From: CAZLRH01 sp964562015
Lineage (GTDB): Bacteria > Verrucomicrobiota > Verrucomicrobiia > Opitutales > JABDGR01
NCBI GenBank assembly: GCA_964562015.1
Contig: CAZLRH010000005.1
Span: 1-64,000 of the forward strand
Direction: 5' to 3'
DNA length: 64,000 bases
A program made the translations under genes and the position numbers. The notes under the pieces were generated by a model that saw nothing but the letters and a program-made list of their open reading frames with translations, had not been told where the DNA came from and did not search any database. This document shows, in pieces, positions 9,148-15,389 of this stretch (position 1 is its first letter; every line of letters begins with the position of its first letter).

Positions 9148-10509
9148 TTAGTTCCCTCCCGGGCCGGTGGACGCCGTCACGGCTTGATACTGCATGTTAG
9201 GCGCGGGTGTCGTGTCGGTGTTGTCGGTGGGGTCCGGCGAATCGTCCGGGTTCAAGGTGCTGGCAATCTGGCGTTTGACGCTTTCCGAGACGGGCGCGGC
9301 ATTGAGCCAGGCTTGGGCGCTGTTGGGGTCCGACTGCATCCACTGGACGCCCATGTCCACCAACTGGGTTTCACGCATGCCCTTGTCGAGCATCTGGGTG
9401 ACCCAGTTCATGGCCGCCTCCGGCTCCTTGCCGATGAGGGCGGAGGAAAATTCCTGGATGGCGTTGTCCTTGACCGGGCCGTCGGAGAGGGTCACGAGCC
9501 ATTTCGAGGCGCCCACGGAATCGCTGTCTGCCCAGTTGCTCATGACGGAGCGGGCGGCGGCGGCCTGGGTTTCGGCATCGGGCAGGGAGGCGATGCTGGC
9601 GGCGGCCTTGGAGGGCTCCCATTGCGACCACGAATCGAACACATTCACATAGGCTTCGCTACGCAAATCGTCGCTCTGAATGCCGCCGACCCAAGTGATG
9701 GCGGCGCCCGGGTCGTTCTCCGCCCAGTGGTAGGCCAAATCGGTGAAGGCCACATTGCGGGTGTCGCCCTCGGGCAGGCGCTCGACAAATTCGCGGGCGG
9801 CGCCCACGTCCTTTTCGACCCAATGGGAAAGGGCGGCTTGCAAGGCGTCCGGCTCGGTCGTTTTCAAATAATAATCCAAACCCCAATGGGCGGCGGCCTC
9901 GGGGTCTTTTTCAGCCCAGGCATCGGCCATGGTTTCGGCGGCGGAGGTGCGAATTTCCGGGCTGGCGACGTTATCGATCAGCCATTGGGCGGCGGCGGGG
10001 CCGTCTTTTTCGCCCCACGTGGTCATCAGAGAATATATCGCCTGCTCCCGGCTGTTATCATTGGCCATGCCAGCGACCCACGCGGCGGCGCCGGCCGGAT
10101 CGTTGTCCGCCCAGTCGCTGACGCCGGATTCGAGCGACTGCGTGCGTTCCTCGCCCTCCATGTTCACCTCGGCCCAGGTCAACGCTTCCTTCGGATAATA
10201 TTTCACCCAGCGGTCAAAGGCGTCCGTGGTTTTCTCCAACCGGCTGTTGCCGGGCGGCAAACTGAGGACGCTGACGAGGTCATTCTGCATTTCCGACGAA
10301 GTGCCGGGAGGGGCCTCAGAAGGCGTGTGCTTGACCACGGTGGATGCGGTGCTGCCGTTCTTGCCGGAATTTCGGGTGGATTTGGCGGGGGCGGACGAAG
10401 CCACGGTCGTGACGCGGGGCTCCCAGGCGCGCTGATGCACGACCCAAGCGGACATGGCGCCGAGGGCCAGCCAGGGAAAAATCTGCAAAACGAAGAATTT
10501 GAATTTCAT
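9148..10509 (-). CDS. membrane-anchored or secreted W-x-x-D-P helical repeat protein
   Basis: A 453-residue protein starting MKFKFFVLQIFPWLALG, a hydrophobic signal or anchor, then a low-complexity Ala/Ser/Thr linker to about residue 80. From there about nine repeats of 31-38 residues follow, each built as W-(A/G/V/S)-x-x-D-P-x-x-A-A-x-W then LP or a similar break and a second helix: for example WADNDPAGAAAWV, WAEKDPEAAAHW, WAENDPGAAITWV and WMQSDPNSAQAWL. The pattern predicts an alpha-solenoid. The C-terminal tail (PDDSPDPTDNTDTTP) is disordered. A second member of the same family lies at 31939-33021. Function is unknown; a binding scaffold in the periplasm is my inference. The start was moved to 10509 because the preceding in-frame stretch is not protein-like. 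Confidence 0.75.
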   Translation of the reverse strand: MKFKFFVLQIFPWLALGAMSAWVVHQRAWEPRVTTVASSAPAKSTRNSGKNGSTASTVVKHTPSEAPPGTSSEMQNDLVSVLSLPPGNSRLEKTTDAFDRWVKYYPKEALTWAEVNMEGEERTQSLESGVSDWADNDPAGAAAWVAGMANDNSREQAIYSLMTTWGEKDGPAAAQWLIDNVASPEIRTSAAETMADAWAEKDPEAAAHWGLDYYLKTTEPDALQAALSHWVEKDVGAAREFVERLPEGDTRNVAFTDLAYHWAENDPGAAITWVGGIQSDDLRSEAYVNVFDSWSQWEPSKAAASIASLPDAETQAAAARSVMSNWADSDSVGASKWLVTLSDGPVKDNAIQEFSSALIGKEPEAAMNWVTQMLDKGMRETQLVDMGVQWMQSDPNSAQAWLNAAPVSESVKRQIASTLNPDDSPDPTDNTDTTPAPNMQYQAVTASTGPGGN

Positions 10510-10793
10510 GAAAGGGGCACTCGCCTCTACCGAGGCTTTGAAGTCATCAGTATAGGATGAACGGTGCGCACGGGCAACCGGAATCTCGTGGCCGTGGGGC
10601 GGTGCGGGATGGGGTGAAGACAGGCGTCCATACCTGATAAACAGGCGCGGCGACGGCAGGTTGCGCGATTTTATGCCGCCGCTGGCTGTGCGGGTGGCCG
10701 GTTTGTCGGGGCGCGGGTGCATAAGCTTCGGCGGATTTGCGCATTAAACTGCCTTCTGCCTTTAAGAGCCTGATAATCCGCGAAAAATTCCAC

Positions 10794-10822
10794 TTGCATT
10801 TCCAACCCTGCTGGGCTATGTT
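10794..10822 (+). promoter_or_regulatory. sigma70-type promoter for a small RNA
   Basis: TTGCAT (10794-10799) and TATGTT (10817-10822) are separated by exactly 17 bp. A start near 10829 would give a transcript ending at the terminator at 10913. There is no open frame of meaningful length between them. Confidence 0.6.
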
Positions 10823-10828
10823 CAGGGC

Positions 10829-10913
10829 GTAAGCTTAAATGTGCTTACATTTGGGGTATAAAACAGAAATCAGTGGCCGGCGACCTTAGGGGTAGGGTCG
10901 CCGGCCTTTTTTT
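10829..10913 (+). ncRNA. candidate small RNA, about 85 nt, two hairpins
   Basis: Between a good promoter and a strong terminator lies an 85-nt segment in a 460-bp gap between two minus-strand genes. Its 5' end folds as GTAAGC-(8 nt)-GCTTAC (10829-10834 with 10843-10848). A single-stranded purine-rich stretch follows (10849-10874), then the terminator hairpin. The strand is opposite to both neighbours, so it is not a leader or a read-through terminator of either. The architecture is that of a trans-acting sRNA. It matches no RNA class I recognise. Confidence 0.55.
10875..10913 (+). terminator. strong Rho-independent terminator
   Basis: A perfect 11-bp GC-rich stem, GGCCGGCGACC / GGTCGCCGGCC (10875-10885 with 10896-10906), loop of 10 nt, followed by seven T. 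On the opposite strand no T run follows the stem, so it works for plus-strand transcription only. Confidence 0.85.
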
Positions 10914-10971
10914 GCCCAAAAAGCGGACTCCGGCACGAGGTATTCTCTGACGCAAATGGGCGGAATCGCGC

Positions 10972-12228
10972 TCACAAATCCTCTTCCGGCCAGCGCCGCC
11001 GAAAAACGAGGATCTTCTGGCCGGGCTGGTGGAGATAAAGCTGCTTCACATCCTCCATCCGGGTCAAAATCCACGGCATCATCGTGTTTTCACCATTTTT
11101 GGAAAACACAAGATTATCGGCAATATAGACGCACGAGTGATAGGCGTTGCCGGCGTCGTTGAGGAAAAACAGCACATCGCCAAATTGGTACGGCTCCGCG
11201 GCCTTCTCATAGTCCTCCAGGACTTGGCTGGACGCCAGCTTCAGGTCCATGAAAATGTCCTGGCGGGTGTAATTGAAGAAATTCAGCGACGTCCAATGGC
11301 AGTTCGGCGTCTGGCCGTTGCGCTCGATGTCCGGCGTCGTATACCCGTACACGAGACTTCGCGCGAAGGGCGGCAGCAAATGCGTGAGGTCGAGCTTGGC
11401 GCCGCCGGGCCACTTGTCCACGGCCTCGAGCATCGGCAGGGCATCCTTGCGGTGGAAGTCCGCGCTCCAGTAGCGCCGCAGGCCGGCCAAATCGTCCTTC
11501 GGGTCCATCACCAGCCAGGCGACGACGGCCCGCGTGCGGGTGATGGCCTTGACCCAGCGGCGGGCTTCGCTGTCGCTGGTGGCCAGGCCCATCAACGTCT
11601 TCAAGTCGCCAAACAGCACCGAGCCACCCTCGCGGTAGGAAGTTTTGCGAATGAAGTCGGCGACATTATCCGGCAGGCCGGAGTCTTGCAGCCACGCGGC
11701 GAAATCACCGTCGGGAATGCAAATCGGCTGATAAAGGTAGGGATTGAGTTCCGATTTCGCCAGTTCCTGGTAAATCGCATCGCGGGTGGCCGGCGGCAAG
11801 TTGACCACATCCTCCAACGTCGGGTACAGCGTGACCACACCTTCTGCGTCCGGGTGGCTCCGCGTGTCCGAAACAAGCCGGTCCACAACTTTCGGGTCCA
11901 ACCCGGCGTTCTTCAGAAATTCGTGGACCTTGACGGAAGAGGCTTCGGGAAAGCACCATTCCGGCCCCGGACGCGGCATCGGGAACTGATCGAGCACCGA
12001 ATTCGGCACCGACAAATAAATGTACTGATACTCCAGCCGCCCCCACGGCCCCGGCTTGCACTCATAGGTTTTGGCCTCCCCGGCTTTTACGGAGGGAGCC
12101 CAAAGCTGCGAAACGATTCCCAACGCTGCAGCCAGCACCAAGAGCCGCCGGAGTGCAGGGAAAACACTGTTTTTCGGCCTGCACCACGCAGGTCGAGCGA
12201 GAGTCGGATGGGGTAGGATACCCGCCAA
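10972..12228 (-). CDS. secreted protein with possible C-terminal NlpC/P60-like fold
   Basis: A 418-residue protein with an extended N-terminal region and a hydrophobic signal core at residues 27-49 (LRRLLVLAAALGIVSQLWAP). The body (60-290) is not recognised. The C-terminal 120 residues contain NGQTPNCHWTSLNFF (Cys310), YQFGDVLFFLND (348-358), AYHSCVYIADNLVFSKNGE (His364) and a basic C-terminus. The order Cys in a helix, a GD-x-hydrophobic strand, then His opening a strand followed by 'DNLVFSKNG' is the layout of NlpC/P60 and CHAP cysteine hydrolases. I infer a papain-fold hydrolase or relative that might act on peptidoglycan; this is not established. No in-frame ATG gives a shorter, cleaner signal peptide. 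It stands alone. Confidence 0.65.
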   Translation of the reverse strand: MAGILPHPTLARPAWCRPKNSVFPALRRLLVLAAALGIVSQLWAPSVKAGEAKTYECKPGPWGRLEYQYIYLSVPNSVLDQFPMPRPGPEWCFPEASSVKVHEFLKNAGLDPKVVDRLVSDTRSHPDAEGVVTLYPTLEDVVNLPPATRDAIYQELAKSELNPYLYQPICIPDGDFAAWLQDSGLPDNVADFIRKTSYREGGSVLFGDLKTLMGLATSDSEARRWVKAITRTRAVVAWLVMDPKDDLAGLRRYWSADFHRKDALPMLEAVDKWPGGAKLDLTHLLPPFARSLVYGYTTPDIERNGQTPNCHWTSLNFFNYTRQDIFMDLKLASSQVLEDYEKAAEPYQFGDVLFFLNDAGNAYHSCVYIADNLVFSKNGENTMMPWILTRMEDVKQLYLHQPGQKILVFRRRWPEEDL

Positions 12229-12425
12229 AGTTGCGTGGCTCCCTCCAATTTAAGCCGTTTCCACTGGCGGCGGCTCAAAATCGAGCGGGGATGGACACTT
12301 CCTATAACAGCAAACTAACGGTCATGTTTCAATAAAAACAAACGCCGGGGTGATTTATTGAAGCTATTTTTAAAAGCGTTTGCAATCTCGCCGCCACCAA
12401 CGTCCTTGGGCCGAATCCGCCGGGC

Positions 12426-12932
12426 CTATTTGCGGGCGTCCGAAGCCGCCTGCAACGCCGCCTGGGCCGGGGTCTTGGCCAGGCGGGCCGCCGCGCGATC
12501 CCATATCTCCAGATACTTCGCGGGCGTCTTTTGAAAATCATCCAGGCAACCATCACAGCACATTTTTATCTCGCGGCCTTCGTAGACGAAAGTGAACGGA
12601 GGACCCATGGTGAATTTTTCGCCGGAAACCATGCAGATGTCCAGCGGGTACGGCTTGGCGTCCTTGTAGGCCTGCTGGATTTTCGCCATGTATTTGGCCG
12701 GGTCTTTTTTAAACTGCTCCGCGTACTCCGGGCGGCTGAATTTCACCTCGTAGCCGTCCTGGATCAACACCAGCGGATCGCCGTGCTCGCCCAATTTCTC
12801 GCCGGACACGATGCAGGTCGCAAAGGGATAAAGCTTCGGCGCGGGCTTCGCGGCGGGCGTCTCCTGGGCGAAGGCGCCCAGCGCGCAAAACATCAGGAGG
12901 CCGGCCAGCAGAAAGGGGAGGCGGGTTTTCAT
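12426..12932 (-). CDS. exported protein with two YHS-like metal-binding repeats
   Basis: A 168-residue protein. The signal peptide MKTRLPFLLAGLLMFCALGA is followed by FAQ, and an Ala/Pro linker by two copies of one domain. Copy 1 (34-87) has YPFATCIVSGEKLGE, a V-x-x-QDGYEVKF strand and DPAKYMAKI. Copy 2 (94-147) has YPLDICMVSGEKF, VYEGREIKMCCDGCLDDF and TPAKYLEIW. This is the YHS/TRASH pattern (C-x-V-S-G, then C-C-x-x-C before an F...P-x-K-Y helix), a domain thought to bind metals such as copper. Only copy 2 keeps the second cysteine cluster (Cys125, 126, 129); copy 1 has serine/arginine there, so it probably no longer binds metal. The start at 12932 was chosen for the signal peptide. It is divergent from the aquaporin gene. 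Confidence 0.75.
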   Translation of the reverse strand: MKTRLPFLLAGLLMFCALGAFAQETPAAKPAPKLYPFATCIVSGEKLGEHGDPLVLIQDGYEVKFSRPEYAEQFKKDPAKYMAKIQQAYKDAKPYPLDICMVSGEKFTMGPPFTFVYEGREIKMCCDGCLDDFQKTPAKYLEIWDRAAARLAKTPAQAALQAASDARK

Positions 12933-13062
12933 GGGGGTGAAGGAAACCAATATCCTAACGCTCCGGACCCGCCGGGCAATCGGAAAATCGCCTCGGGCCG
13001 CCGATAGTACTCTCGCAAAAACGGACATTGCCTAAGCGCGCGCGAACGGACTAGAACGTGGG

Positions 13063-13087
13063 CGCGGGCTGCGGCCCGCGTTTTTTT
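13063..13087 (+). promoter_or_regulatory. terminator-shaped hairpin directly before the aquaporin start
   Basis: CGCGGGC-TGCG-GCCCGCG (13063-13080) followed by seven T (13081-13087), ending 5 nt before the ATG at 13093. It has the form of an intrinsic terminator but sits where the ribosome-binding site should be. It could end a short leader transcript (attenuation) or, with a start inside or after it, leave a nearly leaderless mRNA. No terminator-free alternative fold is obvious. Confidence 0.55.
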
Positions 13088-13092
13088 CTCCC

Positions 13093-13713
13093 ATGAACAA
13101 ATACCTCACTGAATTCATTGGCACGTTCTTCCTCGTGCTCACCGTCGGCTGCACCGTAATGGGTGGTGTTGGGCTTGCACCCCTCGCCATCGGCGCTTCC
13201 TTGATGGTCATGATTTATGCCGGCGGACACGTCTCCGGCGGCCACTATAATCCCGCCGTCACCCTCGCCGTGTGGCTGCGCGGACGCTGCCCGATGGAAG
13301 ACCTGCTGCCTTACTGGGTCGCGCAAGTCTTGGGGGCGGTCGTGGCGGCTTTCGCGGTCAAGGCCCTCGGCTTTCTGCCGGGCAAACTGAACACCTTTGA
13401 CGCCAAATTTCCCGCCTTTCTGGCCGAGTTTCTCTTTACCTTTGCGCTCGGGTATGTCGTCCTCAATGCCGCAACCACGCGCAGCAACACGGGCAATTCC
13501 TTTTACGGTGTCGCCATCGGCATGACGGTGATGACCGGCGCCGTGGCGGTCGGCTCCATTTCCGGCGCGGCCTTCAACCCCGCCGTGGCGGTCGGCGTGA
13601 CCGTGATGAAAATCTCCGCCGTCTCGAACCTCGGGATTTACCTGGTCGCCCAACTGCTCGGCGGTGCCGCCGCTGCGGGCGTGTTCAAGGTCATCAATCC
13701 CGCAGACAAATAA
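13093..13713 (+). CDS. aquaporin / MIP family channel with altered second NPA box
   Basis: A 206-residue, six-helix membrane channel. The first half-helix box is GGHYNPAVTLAVW (Asn53) and the second GAAFNPAVAVG (Asn162). Both NPA triplets are present, so the family is certain. In AqpZ and GlpF the second box is NPAR, and that Arg forms the selectivity filter; here residue 165 is Val. The pore should therefore be wider or less selective than a water or glycerol channel, and substrate cannot be predicted. At 206 residues it is short for the family (usually 230-280). It is convergent with the next gene, only 9 bp away. A terminator-like hairpin precedes the start. Confidence 0.88.
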   Translation: MNKYLTEFIGTFFLVLTVGCTVMGGVGLAPLAIGASLMVMIYAGGHVSGGHYNPAVTLAVWLRGRCPMEDLLPYWVAQVLGAVVAAFAVKALGFLPGKLNTFDAKFPAFLAEFLFTFALGYVVLNAATTRSNTGNSFYGVAIGMTVMTGAVAVGSISGAAFNPAVAVGVTVMKISAVSNLGIYLVAQLLGGAAAAGVFKVINPADK

Positions 13714-13722
13714 ACGGGCCGA

Positions 13723-14823
13723 TTACGGTGCCGCGGGCGCTCCGCGCGTTCCTCCGGTGGCCGGCATTCCGCCCGGCATGGAGCCCGGCGCCATGCCCGG
13801 CATGGCCCCTGGCGCGCCGCCTGCGCCGCCCATCATCTGCATCATCAAGACCTGCGTCAGGGCTTGCATGGAGTCGTATTTGGTCAAGCCGGCCGGGGCT
13901 TCAAAATCTTCGTCCTTGGGCGCATCGAGTTTCACATCTGTAAATGTAATCACTGCGGTACTGCCGTCCGGAGCCGCTGGCGGCTCAATTTTAATCGGAA
14001 AATTCTTCAGGTCGCTGGCATTCCAGACGGTGTACTCCTGCTGCTTCCCGGCGGCGTCGGTCAGCACGACTTTGTTTTTCACCGTGGGATGACCGTCGAG
14101 GGTTTCCTTCCCGAGTTCCGTGACCTCCATTTTGGCTTCAGCCGGCGGAGTGGGGGAAGCCGTGGCGGCCGTCACATTCGCCGCGGGGTCGGGGAGCGCC
14201 AATTGCAAATAGGATTTAATGCCGGGGAAAATGGTGAGCATGATTTTCTGATCCGGGCGCATGATCGCCACAATCTGCGACAGGCCCATGGACTGGACCA
14301 TGCCGGACATCATCATTGCTTGCGGGTCGCCTGAAGCCATCATCAATTTGACCATGTCCACGTCCGCCCGGGTCTTGCCGTTCGCATATTCAAAGGGGAC
14401 GGAAATCGTGGCGTTTCCGGTGGCCGTGGTTTTCGCATTCAGGGTCGCGGAAAACGCCTTGGTGTCACCGAACAGTTTCTCCTGCGCGCCGGTGAATTTC
14501 GGCAACAGGCTGGTCGGATCCATGCCCCCCATTCCGCCCAGCCCACCGCCGCGACGTCCGCCGCGGCCGCCGCCGGCCGGCATTCCACCCGTGCCGCCCA
14601 AGGCCGGGGCCGTCGTGCCGGCGGCGCCGGGCGTATTCGTGACCGTACCCGCGGCCGGGCGCGGCACGCCGCCGCTCGTGCGGGGCGTAGTTGCCTGCAC
14701 GGGGGCGGGAAAACTGGGGGCCGCCGGAGCGCTGCCCGCGGGTGCCGTTTGGGCGCGCAAGACCGCGCAGTTAAGGAGAGCCAAGACCAAGGCCAAGCCG
14801 CCCGCACGCAGGGTAATATGCAT
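13723..14823 (-). CDS. secreted low-complexity protein, possibly LolA/DUF4412-like
   Basis: A 366-residue protein with signal peptide MHITLRAGGLALVLALLNCA followed by VLRAQ. A Pro/Ala/Thr and Gly/Arg-rich linker runs to about residue 105, followed by a globular domain (110-310) and a Met/Gly/Pro-rich tail. The domain contains FSATLNAKTTATGNATISVPF, RPDQKIMLTIFPGIKSYLQL, ELGKETLDGHPTVKNKVVLT, EYTVWNASDLKNFPIKIE and ITFTDVKLDAPKDEDFEAP. These strand-like segments resemble DUF4412-type and LolA-like beta-sheet proteins, where 'G..t...' substrate strands and 'F..P.g' ends are usual. The assignment is tentative. The Met-rich segments (MMMSGM, VLMMQMMGG) are unusual and might bind metal or be disordered. 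Confidence 0.65.
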   Translation of the reverse strand: MHITLRAGGLALVLALLNCAVLRAQTAPAGSAPAAPSFPAPVQATTPRTSGGVPRPAAGTVTNTPGAAGTTAPALGGTGGMPAGGGRGGRRGGGLGGMGGMDPTSLLPKFTGAQEKLFGDTKAFSATLNAKTTATGNATISVPFEYANGKTRADVDMVKLMMASGDPQAMMMSGMVQSMGLSQIVAIMRPDQKIMLTIFPGIKSYLQLALPDPAANVTAATASPTPPAEAKMEVTELGKETLDGHPTVKNKVVLTDAAGKQQEYTVWNASDLKNFPIKIEPPAAPDGSTAVITFTDVKLDAPKDEDFEAPAGLTKYDSMQALTQVLMMQMMGGAGGAPGAMPGMAPGSMPGGMPATGGTRGAPAAP

Positions 14824-14886
14824 CCCCCGAGCGTAAATGTTACACTGCCTTAAGCCAGCGAAAAAGAAGCCATTCGCTCTCTGGGT

Positions 14887-15303
14887 TTATAACGGTTGCG
14901 AGCGCTGACACAACTGGAGCGGCACGCCCCACGGGTCGCGCAGCATCACGAGCACGGTGCCGTCAAACACGTCCTCGAGCACAAAGGTGGCACCCGCTTC
15001 TTCGAGTCGCTGGCGCACGGCGCGGGCGTCCATCGCCACCAGCGCCAGATGAAAACACAGCGGGTCGGCGGCGGCGTAGTCCGGCACCGGCGCTTTCGGG
15101 TTGGTGTACAATTCCACAATCACACGCCCGCTGTCGTCTTTCAGGAAATGCGTGTAGGGCGGCTCCTTCCGCTGGCGCGCGACGCGGAAGCCGAGATGTT
15201 CGATATACCAGCGCGCCATCGCCCGCGCGTCAGGCACATTCAGGGCAAAGTGTTCGAAGGTCATGGGGTGGGGCAGGGGATGGCCCGGCACTTTTGACTG
15301 CAT
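14887..15303 (-). CDS. VOC (glyoxalase/bleomycin-resistance fold) protein
   Basis: A protein of about 138 residues with one pair of beta-alpha-beta-beta-beta modules: FEHFALNVPDARAMARWYIEHL at the start, RVIVELYTNP, FHLALVAMDARAVRQRLEEAG, and VLMLRDPWGVPLQLC-like end (VLVMLRDPWGVPLQL). The usual metal-ligand positions hold His (EHFAL), Glu (VELY), His (FHLAL), and Gln (PLQL) in place of Glu. The fold is certain, the reaction is not; such proteins include dioxygenases, isomerases and resistance proteins. The ATG at 15303 is used; a TTG at 15309 or an ATG at 15264 directly before the domain are possible. It follows the U32 gene on the same strand. Confidence 0.85.
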   Translation of the reverse strand: MQSKVPGHPLPHPMTFEHFALNVPDARAMARWYIEHLGFRVARQRKEPPYTHFLKDDSGRVIVELYTNPKAPVPDYAAADPLCFHLALVAMDARAVRQRLEEAGATFVLEDVFDGTVLVMLRDPWGVPLQLCQRSQPL

Positions 15304-15389
15304 GGACAAAATTTACAAAATTAAAATATCTCTTAATGCGGTTCTGGATATTTTTCCAAATTCAGTTAATTCTGTCCAAAAAACCAGGC

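Noticed and set aside
9115..10560. 481-codon Gly/Ala-rich open frame on the plus strand opposite the repeat protein
   Set aside because: Its glycine richness mirrors the alanine and proline codons of the minus-strand gene; no signal peptide or domain.
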